A DNA stretch of 64,000 bases from Anseranas semipalmata (lineage: Eukaryota; Chordata; Aves; Anseriformes; Anseranatidae): assembly GCA_013399115.1 (NCBI GenBank), contig VXAA01005200.1, positions 2,062 to 66,061 of the forward strand, in the 5' to 3' direction. Below, in pieces: positions 24,698 through 37,100 of this stretch. The notes below the pieces were generated by a model. The model made no database searches. It saw only the letters and a program-made list of their open reading frames with translations, and was not told the DNA's origin. Within the stretch, counting starts at the first letter, position 1; every line of letters begins with the position of its first letter. The position numbers and the translations under genes are program-made.

Positions 24698-27178
24698 GTA
24701 AGTGCCAATAGCCGTGGTGAGTAATTGCGTGGAAATTCCCGGTTGGTCCGTATGATCAAGCAGCTCTGTGGCTTACTAAGATTAGACATTTCAACGTACA
24801 AGAATAGCTGCAGCAATTACACGAGTGAGGATAACAGTGGAAGGGCTGTCAATCACTTTGGCTTCAGGGCACATGCAGATCATTAAATCAGGTCAGGAGG
24901 AGTCACGACAGCTTGGCTGAGCCTGGGGGACGGAGCTGGGACCTGGCGGCCGGGCAGCAGGGATGCGGAGGTGACCTCTCCCACCTCTGGCTCCCTCTGC
25001 TCCCGGTTTGCACAGCTGAGCTGCTTTGGAAAATTGAAGGCTTTCGTTCTGTGTCGCAACGGGCCGCTCTTGCAGTGCATCTTCACAGCCTGTGCTTTGA
25101 CATTGATGCCTGTCTTCGTCCGTCAGTTTAAGTGTAAAGCACGGTGAGCCGTGAGGGTGAGGGAGAAGGAAGAGGCTCTCTGGGGCCGCGGTATTCATGA
25201 ACACGAACAAAGGATCTGCAAATCACTCCACTAACTTGAGCAGTTGGTTACCTAGCGTGTGCCCTTGGCCATGGCTCTGAGCTGGCTGCGACAGTCCATA
25301 AGCGAGCGAGAGCAAGCGGAGCACTTACAGTGCTGTCGACCTCTGTGACCCGTATTGAAATGCAAACAGAGCTTGCTCTCTCGGGCCAGTTATGTTGTTG
25401 CACCCCGCATTTCCAGAGCCTCGCAGCAGCATGGCACCTTTGAGGCAAGAAGGTTGTCTCTTTGCTGGAAGGATGTGTCTGATAGCAAGATGAGTTGGAC
25501 GAAGGCAAACGCTATTAAAACCCGTGGTGAGAGTTTGAGTTCTGGCCCTGACCACAAAACAGCTGTGCATTGTGCTGCTGAGCACGTTCGCTTGTAGGAC
25601 CCTGTACTGCTTCTGCTCTGTTTGGGAGAAGTGAAACATCCTTATGTTATTGCCTTTTTTGTTCTGAAAAAAAAATGCCATAATGCCATAGGTGTTTTTG
25701 AAGGTGTGGAATAGTGCGCTGACGTGCAGGACTGTCACTGGAGGGTGTTTTTTGGAGGATTTGGGAATCTTTTCTCCTCCAGAACTCACTGTGCTTCTGC
25801 TCTTGTTCTTTCCGTGTTGCTTTCCAAACCGTTCCTGCAGGGCTGCTCCCAGCACTGCCAAGCCCACAGCGAGCACCGAGGCTGCATCCTCTCTCCCGGC
25901 CTGATCCCATTTACACTTAGCATCAGAGCAGACACGTCTGGGATGCCAGGATGTGTCCCCAAGCCCCTTTGGGAGCTGCTGACTTGCAGCCTGGGATGGG
26001 GAGTCCCAGTGCATTTGTGTTCTTGGTTATCTGTCGGCTCCTCTCTCTGAGCCACCAGAAGTTTCTGAAAACTCGGCACGAGTCTCCTAGGTTCCTACTG
26101 AAAAGTCTAATTTCAGAGCTGCTCTGTCTGCTCGCCCCAAGGCAGTGCTGACCATCAGCTTCCCAAGACCACTGGGAGCAAAAGACTTTGGAAAATACAG
26201 CCAGAGCCATTTCCCAGGCTGTTTAATCCCACATAGCTTTCTGGGAGATCAGAGGGGTATCCCAGGAGGTTATGGAGTCGTTGTAGATGCAACGACAAAA
26301 TCAACACACATTTGGCAAAGGATTTGTAAATGTGTGTTTGTGATCACAAGAGAGTCATCTGAGATTTCTGTGCTTATTGTAGCACTGTTGTGTGCTTATG
26401 TAGAGTGCGTGTTTTTGACAAGCATGCTTAGAAAAGACCAAAGCATCTCTAGCGTCCCTCTTCCAGCTGGAGCTTTTGTGAGACTGTGTCAGACGTTTGG
26501 AGGAAACATATAAAGAGCAGGAAAATTCTTCAGTTTTCCTGCGGGGGGGTGTGGTGGTAGGTAGCAAAAATTACAGTGCTACTTTTGTAGTTCATCTCAT
26601 CAGAGAAATGAGGGGCATTTCTCTGCCTTACAATGGAGAACATGGGCTTCCCATCTCACTGAATTTGCAAAGATGTTGGGTCAGGGAGGTGGGTGCAGGT
26701 GCAGAAGCTCCCATAGATCCAGGGCGTCTTGTTGGTGCTCTCCAGCTCTCCTGCGCCACAAGCCTGCAGGACCACTGTGGTTGGTGGCCGAGTGGCTTGT
26801 GGTATTGGCTGTGACTCGACTAATCGCAACATTCTGACTTTGCCTAATTCCCATCCTATTTACGTTCCTCACTGGCTGTTCGGGAGCCTGTCTGCTTTGC
26901 AGCAGTGGTCCATGATGTCGCCTGGTTCTGCTGCCCCTGGCTTGCTCAGCTCCGATCCGCTGGCTGCTGCTGCCACCTTTGCTGCCCCAGGCAGAGCCAC
27001 AGCCCTCCCGCACGGCGGGGCCGAGCACCCGACCCGTGGCAGAGAGCGGCACGTCGCAGGCAGCCCAGATGCGGGCAGGTCTGGCCAAGCTGCTGAGGTC
27101 TCAGGAGAGCTCAGTGCTCCTGCAGCACCTCGGCAGCTGTGCTCCCTGTTCCTCACCTTTTCCTTTTCTGTGCTTCAG
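24698..27178. other. Noncoding stretch (possible intron)
   Basis: If the flanking candidate exons are real this is an intron of about 2.5 kb. An A-rich run lies near 25667. No recognisable repeat family and no other exon were found. Confidence 0.35.
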
Positions 27179-27247
27179 AGACAGCAGCTCCCTGCTGACC
27201 AAACCCCCTGCACTGTGGGAGCTGGATCAGAGCATCCCTGCTCTCAG
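27179..27247 (+). CDS. Candidate internal exon (69 bp)
   Basis: One of the best acceptors in the window (a near-pure pyrimidine tract 27148-27172 ending TGCTTCAG) precedes a reading that starts DSSSLLTKPPALWELDQ, with one leading base and two trailing bases. The donor CTCAG then GTCGGT is weak at +3 and +4. The frame joins in phase to the candidates at 24657-24697 and 40490-40520. One other frame is also open across the exon. The gene is not recognised. Confidence 0.22.
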
Positions 27248-30200
27248 GTCGGTGCTTTTGGGCTCTCGCAGCAGGTCTAGGCTATAGAAAAGGAAAAGGG
27301 AAGGACATGGGCACCAGAAGTCTTCTGAGCAATGGGTTTTACCGCTGCTTGTCCTGGGCACAGATTTCCTGCCAGGATGTCCCGGAATCAGTGGGGCAAA
27401 CACCCAGAAAAGCACAGTGAAAGCGGCCCTCTGCTGTGGGAAGGCAGAGGGGCCCGGGACAGAGCTGCCAGAGCTGCAGGGATGTCACTGTCCTCTCTGG
27501 GGAGATGTTTGTACTTCCGAGGGTTACATGAGGGTGCTTATGGGCGTTCCAGCTCCTGGCCAATGTCAGGAGCTGTGAATCCTGGCTTTTTGTATGTCTG
27601 GGAGGCAACATTTCCTCTTCCACATTACATGCAAGAATGCTGCTTGGATCAAGAAGGCTTAATCTTAAAAAATTACGTCACCTGAGAACTGAATGAGCTA
27701 GAAAGCACCTTAGGAAGAACAGGCACACAAAGAGCTACTGTAGGTGAAATTCCCGAGAGAGGAGCCTGGCACATTGGTAGTGGCCACGAGTCCAGCATCG
27801 AGCCAACAACTGCACAGGTTTCATCACCTGCATTGGCTGCTCCAGCCTCGTGCTGCATCCCGTGAGAACAGGCTCGGATGCCATCCTCACTCTGTGCTTC
27901 CAAAGCAGGCTGTTTGGGTGTCACAACGTGCATAATACATCCCGACCTAATAAATCTTGTCTGATCCTGTTTGGGGGTGTAGCTCCCCATCCAACCCTGC
28001 CCGCAGCCCTGCTCCGGCTGGGCTCTGGTGGGCACTTGTGGCAACTGGGGAAGGAACACCCCGTGGGCAGGATCCAGCCCCAGAGCTCAGCGCTGCTTTG
28101 TCAGCCCAGTTTAGGAAGTTGCTAATGAAGCTGTAATGTTGTTCGTACATCTGGGCATCCAGAGGTCCTTCCACACTTCTGACAGAGGCCCCTTGTCCAC
28201 TTTGTGGAGCAGAGCAAGGCAGTTTACTGAGGAAGGGGCTGAAGGGGCTGAAGACCCAGGGCCACCATGCTCGGAGGCAGGAACAGGCGCTGCTGGGACA
28301 GGCACGTCTGCCTGATAACTGCGGGAAGGGGTGGCTGGAGGAGCCTTGACAGGGGCTGAGGAAGACTAATTCCTGGTAGCATACAGTTGCTCTTCAGTGT
28401 CAGGTGCGGACTGGAACTCGGTTTCTTCGAACTGAGAAAGAAATTTTGGTTGTAATAACAATCATAAAATCCCTGGCAAATGTAGACTGAAATACCTGGT
28501 TTTAATTAAAGTGTCACTGACTTGCTGCAGGAGCTGCTCGCGCTCCCTGCCCATGCTGTCTCTGCCACTGAGAGCAGTACTCAGCTGTCAAGAGCGGCTT
28601 CACTCTGGAGCAGTTCATATTTGCTAGGCACGGTGAGGTGTCAAGACAGACACTGCTGCAGCGACACAAAAGGCTCTCCATTGATCTGCTTGTTCGGTCC
28701 CTTGGGAAGATGTGGTCGTGTTGAAGAGCCGTGGTGTCTCAAAGCCCACATCTCGCTCCAGAAGAATCCCACAGCCCTTTTATAGGCACACCTTATGGCT
28801 CTGTCTCCATTTCAGATTAAAGACTACCACCCACCTTCCGTGCTTAAGCTTCAGAGGTGTAAACACACAACGAACCTCTGAAACTGCCTTACGTAAAGCA
28901 TCATCTAGTGTTTGTTTTGCCTTGCAATATTCATTCTGCCAAGATGTCTCTGCAGCTAATTCATTATCGCCCTGCTCTTAAGGTAGAACATTTCATCTCT
29001 TACACTAAGACCTTTCCTTGCCAGCACTTAGATGAAAGGGAACGTTTCGTTGCTGAATCATTATCTTGTAAGACCTTGGCATCTTTAAGGATCTAGAAAT
29101 CAGTATTTACATCTTGGAAGCATTAAAGGCCGTCATAATAAGCTAGATGTGTTCCTAAGTGGGGTGTTCATTTCATTGCCTCCTTAACTCAGACATTATT
29201 ATTACAGTAGTAATAACAGCAATATATACATGTATGCTAGGTTTGACTTCTTTTGCAGTGGCCGAGAGTCATTCAGCTGGGATACTCTTCAGGTAACTCA
29301 GACTCACCTGCAAAGTGCCAAGCAGTGGGAGAAGGAATCACAGGGAAAGAGGGGAGTGAGATGGTGCAGATGATGCAAGAGGAGCACTGGGGAGAGGGGG
29401 AGCAGTGCCCAGCCCCCCATTTCTGTTCTGAAGCCATGGGATACCCAGCACTGCAAAAAGTTGCCCCAAAACTGCTTTCACAGGGTTGGAGAATGATCTC
29501 CCAGCCTTAGGAAAGGATGAAGCAGTGTCGCCAGCAGGATGGCACAGCATGGGGCTGGAAGAGAGGCTGGATGGGTGAGCTGAGGCTGGGGCGTGGGTTG
29601 GCTGCTGAGGGGCAGCGGAGCCCCCCAGGAGGGGCTGTGAACACGCAGCCCCAGCTTCCAACCAAACCCTGGCTAGCCCAGTCGTCTGCAGAGTTCGGGA
29701 GTTAACTCCTCGACATGCAGCGTAATTAAGTAAAGAAGATTACGATGCTGGCCAGGGTATCCTAGCAGCAGGGTCTGAGCCATTGAAACTTTATAGCAAC
29801 CTTAAAAAATATTTCCCGCAGGGGTTTGGCTAGTGGATACAGAGCCTAAGTTACAGGCAGGTGGAGGGGCTTTGAGCCTCTGCAAGTGCTGTGAAAGGAA
29901 GGGAACCCTTAAAAGGCGCTTTTGAGAAATGTTGTGGTTCAACAAATGTCAGTCTGGGGATGGAGAGCAGAGATGGACTGGAGCTGAGGGGGAGAGGAGG
30001 GTTAGCAGGAATGAGTATGAATGGCGGCAGGTAGCTCCTGGCACAGTAGAGAGTTGCTTTGGACATCTTCAGGGAGTGCAGGAGAAGTCGGTGCTGCAGC
30101 CTCCAAACAGCTCTGCTGATTTCCTTCTAGGCTTTGGGAAGTCTCCACAACCCTGTGGTGGTCTTGTAAGCTCAGGTGGTCCGGTCTCTCCCGGTAATGA

Positions 30201-32600
30201 TCTTCTCTAGGGTCTTCAGGAGACTTTCTGCTGCTCTGGTGGGGTTTCCTGCCCCATGGGGGCTGATGCTGCGCCTTGCTCAGACGTTGCTGGGAGGACG
30301 ATGGGTAGCAGGGGTGCACCAGATGGGGCCCTGCAGCCCCTCCAGCCCTGCCTGCTTCTCAGGAGATGCAAGCGTGCCACCTCCCTGAGGACCCTGCGAT
30401 GGGCAGGGTGACAGACGGTGTCTCCATCCTCCTGGCAATGGTTTGTCCCCCAGGATCGTGCCTGCTCTGCTGCTGGGAGCACGGGCTCTGCGCCCTGTTC
30501 GCTCGGTGGCGGAGGAGGTTAATGGGGCACAGCTCTGATGGGGATCAGGGCCAGCAGAGATTGGTTGGAACCTCGGAGGTTGAGGAAGATATAGCCCCTC
30601 TGGTTTGCCCTGTGGTGGCTGGGCTACTTGCCCAGACTAATACGGCAATTTGCTTTTGAAGCTGGGAAAGCTGGAGCCTGTCGGTGCCCAGCACAGAGAG
30701 CGAGGCCCCGTGCCGAGGGCCCGGCTGTTCTTTTGCCGAACAGCTCTCCAGCAGCACCGGGTTACATGCTGGGTAGGTCCTGCTGAAGGCCACAGTTTTT
30801 GTAAAGTAAGAATTAATGCAGTTCTTACTCATTTTCTTTTTTATTGCTTGTTGTGTGGGAGTGCTCTCCCCAGGCCCCTGTGGCTGATGGGGCGGGAGGA
30901 CCGTGGTGGGGTGCTGTACACCCAGATCTGAGGGCAGAGGCCCCCTTCTCTCGCCGTGCCCGCATGGCACCAGCACCCACGGTACCCAGCCTGGCCTGGG
31001 CTCCAGGAGGCAGCTGCGGTGCACAGAGCCAAATATCCCAGCCCGAGGGAGGTGGGATGAGGCCCTGTTGGCTTCAGCCCCACCGGACGGGAGGAGGAAA
31101 GGTTGGGGCTGGAGGAGCCCATGGTGCCCAGCTCCAGCAGAACAAAGTTTAGGGTTTAGTTGTTTCTGTGCAGCTTTTAATGTGTTAAGTGAGATCGCAA
31201 TGCAGGCTCTTGCTGTGACAGTTGTCATAGAAACTTGAAGGGCTTTTTTCTCCTATCCCCCCAGCCCCTTTCTTTAAACCAAAGCAAGTTTGTTTGTTTT
31301 TTTTTTTTGTAATTTTTTTTTTTTGTAATTTCACTTCCAGTCCAATTAAAAACCTGCTTGGCCCTGACTCCTTGTCTCCAGCATTGCCACACAAGGAGTC
31401 AGTGTTTTTACGTTGTGCTTCCTTTCGTCCTGTCCTGTGCATTCCTGTGAGCTGAGTGCTTTCCTGGTAGTGCCAAGTTGGCTTCTCTCCCATGGAACCT
31501 CCTCCGGGCTTGGGGCCAGTCTTCACGCCATGCCCCCCCAAGGACACCCTGAGGAAACATGCCTTGAGGGCAAACAGAAGGACTTGCTGGGTCAGCCTCA
31601 GAGTGGACACCCAGGAGGAGAAGGACCACATGCCCGGCTTGGAGAGATGCCAGGGCGGGGTGGTGAGGAGCCGGGGCCATGGCCACTGGGTGTCCAGGCG
31701 CTGGAGGTCCCCGGTCTGGTGGTGGACACGTTGAAATGGTCTGAGCTGGGGCTGCGCTGCCTCTCGCTGGGTGGGGGCACAGCGCTGCCAGCTCGGAGCT
31801 GAGACCGGCACAGGAGCCACCTATGCACCAGCTGCAGCCCTTCCACATTCGCTACACTCGGCATTAATCATGAAAAGGGAATCAGGCGTAGGAAGATGGG
31901 CATTTTTTAACAAAATAACCAAGCCTGTGTTCTCTAAGCAGGAGAGCAAAGTGTTTGCGGCAGTGAGTCAACACCGAGATGCTCTTGGCATGGGAGGTAA
32001 CGCTCCCACCCACAGCGGCCTGTGCAGCCGGGAGGGAGAAGTGGCCACAGGCTTGCCCGAGCCGCTCTGCTGGCACGCTGGTGTTCCTCCAGGTTCTGCA
32101 AGAGCCCTTTCCTGCATGCTCTGCTGCCGGCAGGTGGGTGCCTCCTCACAGCCGTGCGAGTTCTGGCTCCTAACCACGTCCTCAAGGAGCCAGCACCCAC
32201 TTGCTGCTTGCTGCCCCCCCAGGTCCTCATGGCTGCCAGGCCTCTGCTACCTCCAGGCTCACCTGGCTCTGCCAAGGTGGCTGGCTCTGAGCTCCAGGGA
32301 CCCACTGGGTTTCACTGGCATGGATTTGGTATGAAAGGGACTATCAAATCACAGGGTTTGGCCTCCTGTGTGCTGCAAATGCTGCCCACGTGCTCCTCTG
32401 TGAGATGAGAAGGTTGTGGTTGGCCTCTTGAGAGGCCTCTAGTCTGCCGAGCTTCTCGGAGAGTACCTGATCCTGACCCGAAACTCGTTTCAGCTTGTTG
32501 GCTCTCTGTGTCTCTGCTGGATAAGGGTGGTTGGCATCTGCTGTTTTCTCCCCTGAAATGCACTCTGGTTTCAAGGGGAGAGGAGCAGAATTTCTGTCAA
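27248..32600. other. Noncoding stretch
   Basis: AT-rich patches at 28430-28520 and 29000-29230, the latter with a small inverted repeat (TTATTAC/GTAATAA, 29199-29216). A duplicated poly-T unit lies at about 31296-31330. An acceptor near 30130 followed after 36 bases by GTAAGC is too short and weak to call. No recognisable gene. Confidence 0.35.
31296..31330. repeat. Duplicated poly-T plus GTAATTT unit
   Basis: Two consecutive copies of a T-run followed by GTAATTT. This is slippage in a poly-T tract; no attached retroposon body is recognised. Confidence 0.7.
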
Positions 32601-32899
32601 TAAACTTTTGAAGCAGGACAATTTTCCAGCCCTTGGATCAATTTTGTGACTCATCCCTCCAGTCTGTCTGGTTTTTAGTGTCCTATTTTAAACATGGGCA
32701 TCTTAATTGCACGAGTGTTTCCCTATCAGTCTCAGCAGTGCTACATCTATAACTCTCCTCTCCCCCAAGAACTGCATCAGCTCTTTTCATCACAGCATCA
32801 CATTAGGGCCTTGTGTTGAGTTGTTCACCCGTGATGACCCTTGAGCCTTCCTGGAGTCTCTCTCGTCTGGGACACAGCCCCTGCTCATAAATATGGCCG

Positions 32900-33490
32900 G
32901 GAACTCGTCCTCATAGGTGTGCGGCTGCGCTGGGCAGCTTCAGCATACACAGGGTTTGAATGGGCTCGACATTACCAAGCAACACAAATTTCACTCTTTC
33001 CTCATCAATATTTACTGTTACATCAATCTTTCTGTCATCTGCTAATTTTTTGAGCAAGGATTTTGTATTTTCTTCTTGTTCATTGATGAAATTATCGACT
33101 AGCACACTCCTCATGGAGCCTCACTGAAAACACCTCTCTAACAATTCCCCATTGATGACTTCTGTTTGAGACCTGTCAGCCGGCTCTTAATCTGTTTAAT
33201 GTGCTTTATTGATACTGTATAGTACTATCTTTTAAAAGCCAAGTGTCATGAAGCACTTAGCGCTCTGACTGCACAGATGTAACATACACAGTGCCTTTTT
33301 CAGCTCAGCCTGTATTCACTAAAGAATGAAATCAGGCTCATTTGACAAGATCTCTTTCCCACAAAGACCTGCTGACTGACTTTAATTATAACTTACATCC
33401 TTTAATTATTTCTTAACTTAATTCCAGATGAGCCCTGGCTTCTGGTTCTTACATCTGACCATTTAGCAGTTAACTAGGTCACCTTTACTG
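32900..33490 (-). repeat. Decayed CR1/L3-like LINE, reverse transcriptase region
   Basis: Read on the minus strand, about 33385-33310 encodes SQQVFVGKRSCQMSLISFF, close to the SQHGFxKxKSCxTNLxxFxD motif of CR1-clade reverse transcriptases. Further along, about 33100-33000, comes FINEQEENTKSLLKKLADD, matching the FINDLxxxxxxxxxKFADDTK block that holds the catalytic ADD. The two blocks are in the correct order and spacing but are separated by frameshifts and stops. The copy is dead. CR1 is the dominant non-LTR family of birds and reptiles. The degree of decay suggests an old insertion, possibly L3/X1 rather than a modern CR1. Confidence 0.7.
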
Positions 33491-34145
33491 CTGGGTCTGC
33501 ATATTGCTGCGGTGGAGCCATTTGCCATCTGCCCGCGGCAGCCTGAGCCTTGCTCAAAGCAAGCAGAGGGCCCAGAAAGCTCTCCTGAGCTGCTGGAGCG
33601 TTCTGGGTACACGTTGTCTGCGCTGATTGTCTGGTGATGCTCGCCCTTCCAAGATGTAGGTGAGGTTACTGATGGATTAGAAAAGTTTCCACTCTCCTCG
33701 GAAGTGTCTTAATCTCCCTCTTTTCTCCAAATACAGAATAAGTATTTATTGACTGTGTTTGTTTTTTTCTTGTATTGTTATTAGCAGTGCTACCACCTCT
33801 GCCTAAAAGTGGACCTATTGAGAAAATTTGTTTGGCTCCAAATAGTAGATGTGCATAGCCTGTCCCAGCTCTACATTTTCCCCTGTTACCTTTAATTTTC
33901 CTTATCAGGTTTCTACACATTGTAATTTTTCATTTAGATTGACCACTCTTTGTTGTGTATTCCATTTCTACTCTGAGCCTTCATTTAGCAAACAGGGTTT
34001 TTAAGTCACTTGCTCATTTTCCTAATTATAAAATTGGACTTTACAGACATTCAGTAAACTCCCCTTATAGAATTCTTAGTTTTTCATTCTACTTTTTCAA
34101 AGCCTTTCTTTACAGTCGGTTTATCCCCTCTCCTGGTTGGTGAAA
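33491..34145. other. AT-rich stretch beside the LINE remnant
   Basis: 33700-34140 has the same low-GC, T-rich texture as the LINE region and could be more of the same element (its 5' part on the minus strand) or another old repeat. I could not align it to any motif. No exon is seen. Confidence 0.35.
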
Positions 34146-37100
34146 ATAACTGTTTTGCAGTACTAAGCATGCACAACACTGCTGCCACCATCCTCTTGTT
34201 GGTCCACAAGGAGAGCTGCCAGCCTCGGCTGTGTCTCTGGGCAGCTAGCGACTGCTCGACCTTCTGTCGGCTGCTGTGCCTTTCGGATTGAAAAGATATC
34301 CTCTAGAGTGTTTAGAAATGCATGTGGTGTTTTGCCGCTGGCTCTGTGAGTCTCCTAGCATGCGACTTGCAAACCTACTATTTCTTGCTATCCACTGAGA
34401 ACATATATTTAAGGCCAAATTCATGCAATCCTGTCTTGGTTCAGGTATGCTGTGCTGTGTCTCTTCTTGATCCTTTGTGGAAAGGTACATCTATATTTCT
34501 TCAAGTACTGATTATGGTAAAAGATCTGTAATTCTAGAGAAAAAATAGCACATACAGTAAATATACAGTGTCCTCCTCTTCCCTGCTCACCCCTCCTATG
34601 CAGAGGCTTCTGTCTCCCAATCACATGAATCAGTGTAGCAGGTTTCAGTGGTGTCAGCTGCGTGAAATTTCTGCTCATGAGTGAAAATTTCCGGTTCCTC
34701 ATGCTCCTTACTCAACTTGGCTGCCTTGCATCATCTCAAGAGCATGTGCTGGTGGCATGGCAGCTTGCTGCTTTGCCCATCAGCACAGCGTGAGCCCTAT
34801 TTCTGATACTCTTTTTCGGTAGGGAAGGGAGAAGAAAAAGAACAACCACAGATTGTTCTGGCTTCTTATTCAAATATACACTCCTGGTATTTTCTCTCCA
34901 TGCTTTCACCTGTGGTGTCAGATAGACAGCTGGGCCATGGAATGGTCAGCAATGATATCGGCCTGCACTCACTTCAAAAGCTTGTCCTCACCTAAGCCAT
35001 TGCACGACTAGCCTGGCTTGTGTCTGAGTGGTTCCTTGGAGCGTGAGAGCACAAGAGGTTTCCTTGGGCTCACCTGCCAGAGATGCTGTTTTGCAGGAGA
35101 GCATTTGGGTGTTCCTGAGCCTGCTGGCAAGCAGAGTCTCCTCGGACACCACCTTCAAAACCCATCCATGCTCTCCAGGCCTTCACATTGTCTCCATTTT
35201 GGTGGCCTCCTTCCTCACTCCAGTAGCAACTGGGTGTGGAGCATAGCGCGTGCTGCAGGAGGTGGCCCTGCAGCCTCGGAGCTCCCAGGAACCAAAGGCA
35301 AAAATTGCCCATGGCGGTGGAAATGACAGTATTAGCCTTGAAAGCAATCAGCTTTCAGGTTTCTGTCAACTGCAGTGTGGTGTTTCTGGTGTGGTGATTT
35401 GGTCTGGGAAGATGAGGGATAATCAGGCTGAGCATGCTGATTTACTTGGGCTGTGCTCAGCAGACTATGGGGAGACATGTAGATAGCACTAATTTGCTCA
35501 GGGAACAGTATGTCTAAGGACATTAAAGGAGGAAAATATGTTGTTTTTGCTGCATCCTAACAGCAGTGTGCGCAAAGGTGAGATCTAAGACTTTGAGCTT
35601 TCCCACAGGTTTCTGTCATTAACAAACAAAGACAGGAGTCAGAACAACATGCTGACTCCCATGGGATGTGGAGTGGGAAGGGAAGAGGCTGCGGGTGCTT
35701 GGTTGTCTCTTCTGGCTTGGGGCACCAAGTAAAAGGGCACTGCCTCCAGCATCACTATCTAGTTCCTGGGGAAATGAATCCCACTCTAGAAGTGCCTGAT
35801 CTCTCCACTGACTGTGGAGGGAGCCTGGACAGCTGCCTTGGACAGATCTCTGCCATCCACCCTGCCACTGGTGGCTTCCAACACGTCCAGAAGATGCAGC
35901 TGAAGGTAGGGTGAGCCTATAATAATTGTTAAAGAAACACTGGATAGTTGTATTTTAACCAAATGAAAGACCTGACTGAATCAAGCTGTGGCCAGCACAG
36001 GCAGGTTGACTCTGGGGAGACCTGTGTGTGCGTTACAGGTGCATTGCTAACCAAAAAAGGCCATTCCACTGGGTGAACGTGGGCGATGTGCTAAACCCCA
36101 GTAGCCCCCAAATTCAGTCATTCCTAGGCTGAAGATGTTCCCTTGAGGTCTCTGCTCAGGGCTGTCAGTCAACAGAGGACGTGGGAAGGGGACACTGAGT
36201 GACACAGAGCCCTTAGGGATCTCTCTGTGTTTGGTGGGGCTGTGCTCTGGTCCCGTTGTCCCTGCCCAGCTGGTCTCAGCCCATGCTCTTGTGTCTGTGC
36301 TGACCAACAAAGCCACAAGAAAATGGCTCCATACCCTGGGCGGATGGAAATGCTTGCAGCGCGTTGAGGAGAGCAGGGTGGAGAAGGAGGCAAAAGGAAC
36401 CCTAGGGCCTCCCCCCACCAGTGCAATGTACCATTTTACATTTAAAAATAGAAAAGTCAAGCCTTCAAAAAGCTTGAATGCCTCAAGAAAACCTCTGGAG
36501 ATGACAGGGCTCAAGCAGGGGCCATTATAGGTTTTTCTTTGTGGTAGGAGATAGGAAAGAAAAAGCACCCAGGGAGGGAAAGCTCAGCTGCGTTCATTCT
36601 TCCCTCGTGTCAGGGATGCTTTGTTTTCCAGAAGTGCTTATTATTCATGCTGCTGTCTCATTAGACAGCTGAAGTACAGCTCAGGGCTCGTCAAGGCGCA
36701 GGCCGTACCACGGCGGTGCAGTGGCTCAGATGGGGCTCTGCGCCCACAGCCAGGCCGCACCACCCCGGCGGTGGTTTTGTTGTCACTTCCCCGCTGTGTT
36801 CCTCTCTTCTCCCTCTTCTTTTAATGGAAAGTTTTGTCCCGGGGTCCAAGGCCACCAACGTGTGGGCTTAGCAGTTCTTGTCCAGAGGGTCCTTGCTCTG
36901 TTTCATCTCTTGGAAGCTGCCTTCCTGCAGAAGATGCAGCTCACGTGCTGCCGTTCCAGATGTTTCGCCCTTTCCCAGATGTTTCCAGTGAGCCCCCCTG
37001 CCTACACACGGCATCCCGCCATCCGCAGGAGGTCGGGCTGCCAAGCCCGGCTGTGCCGGAGCCCTGTCCTGCAGCGCCAGGGCTCGGCTTTGCCAGTCCC

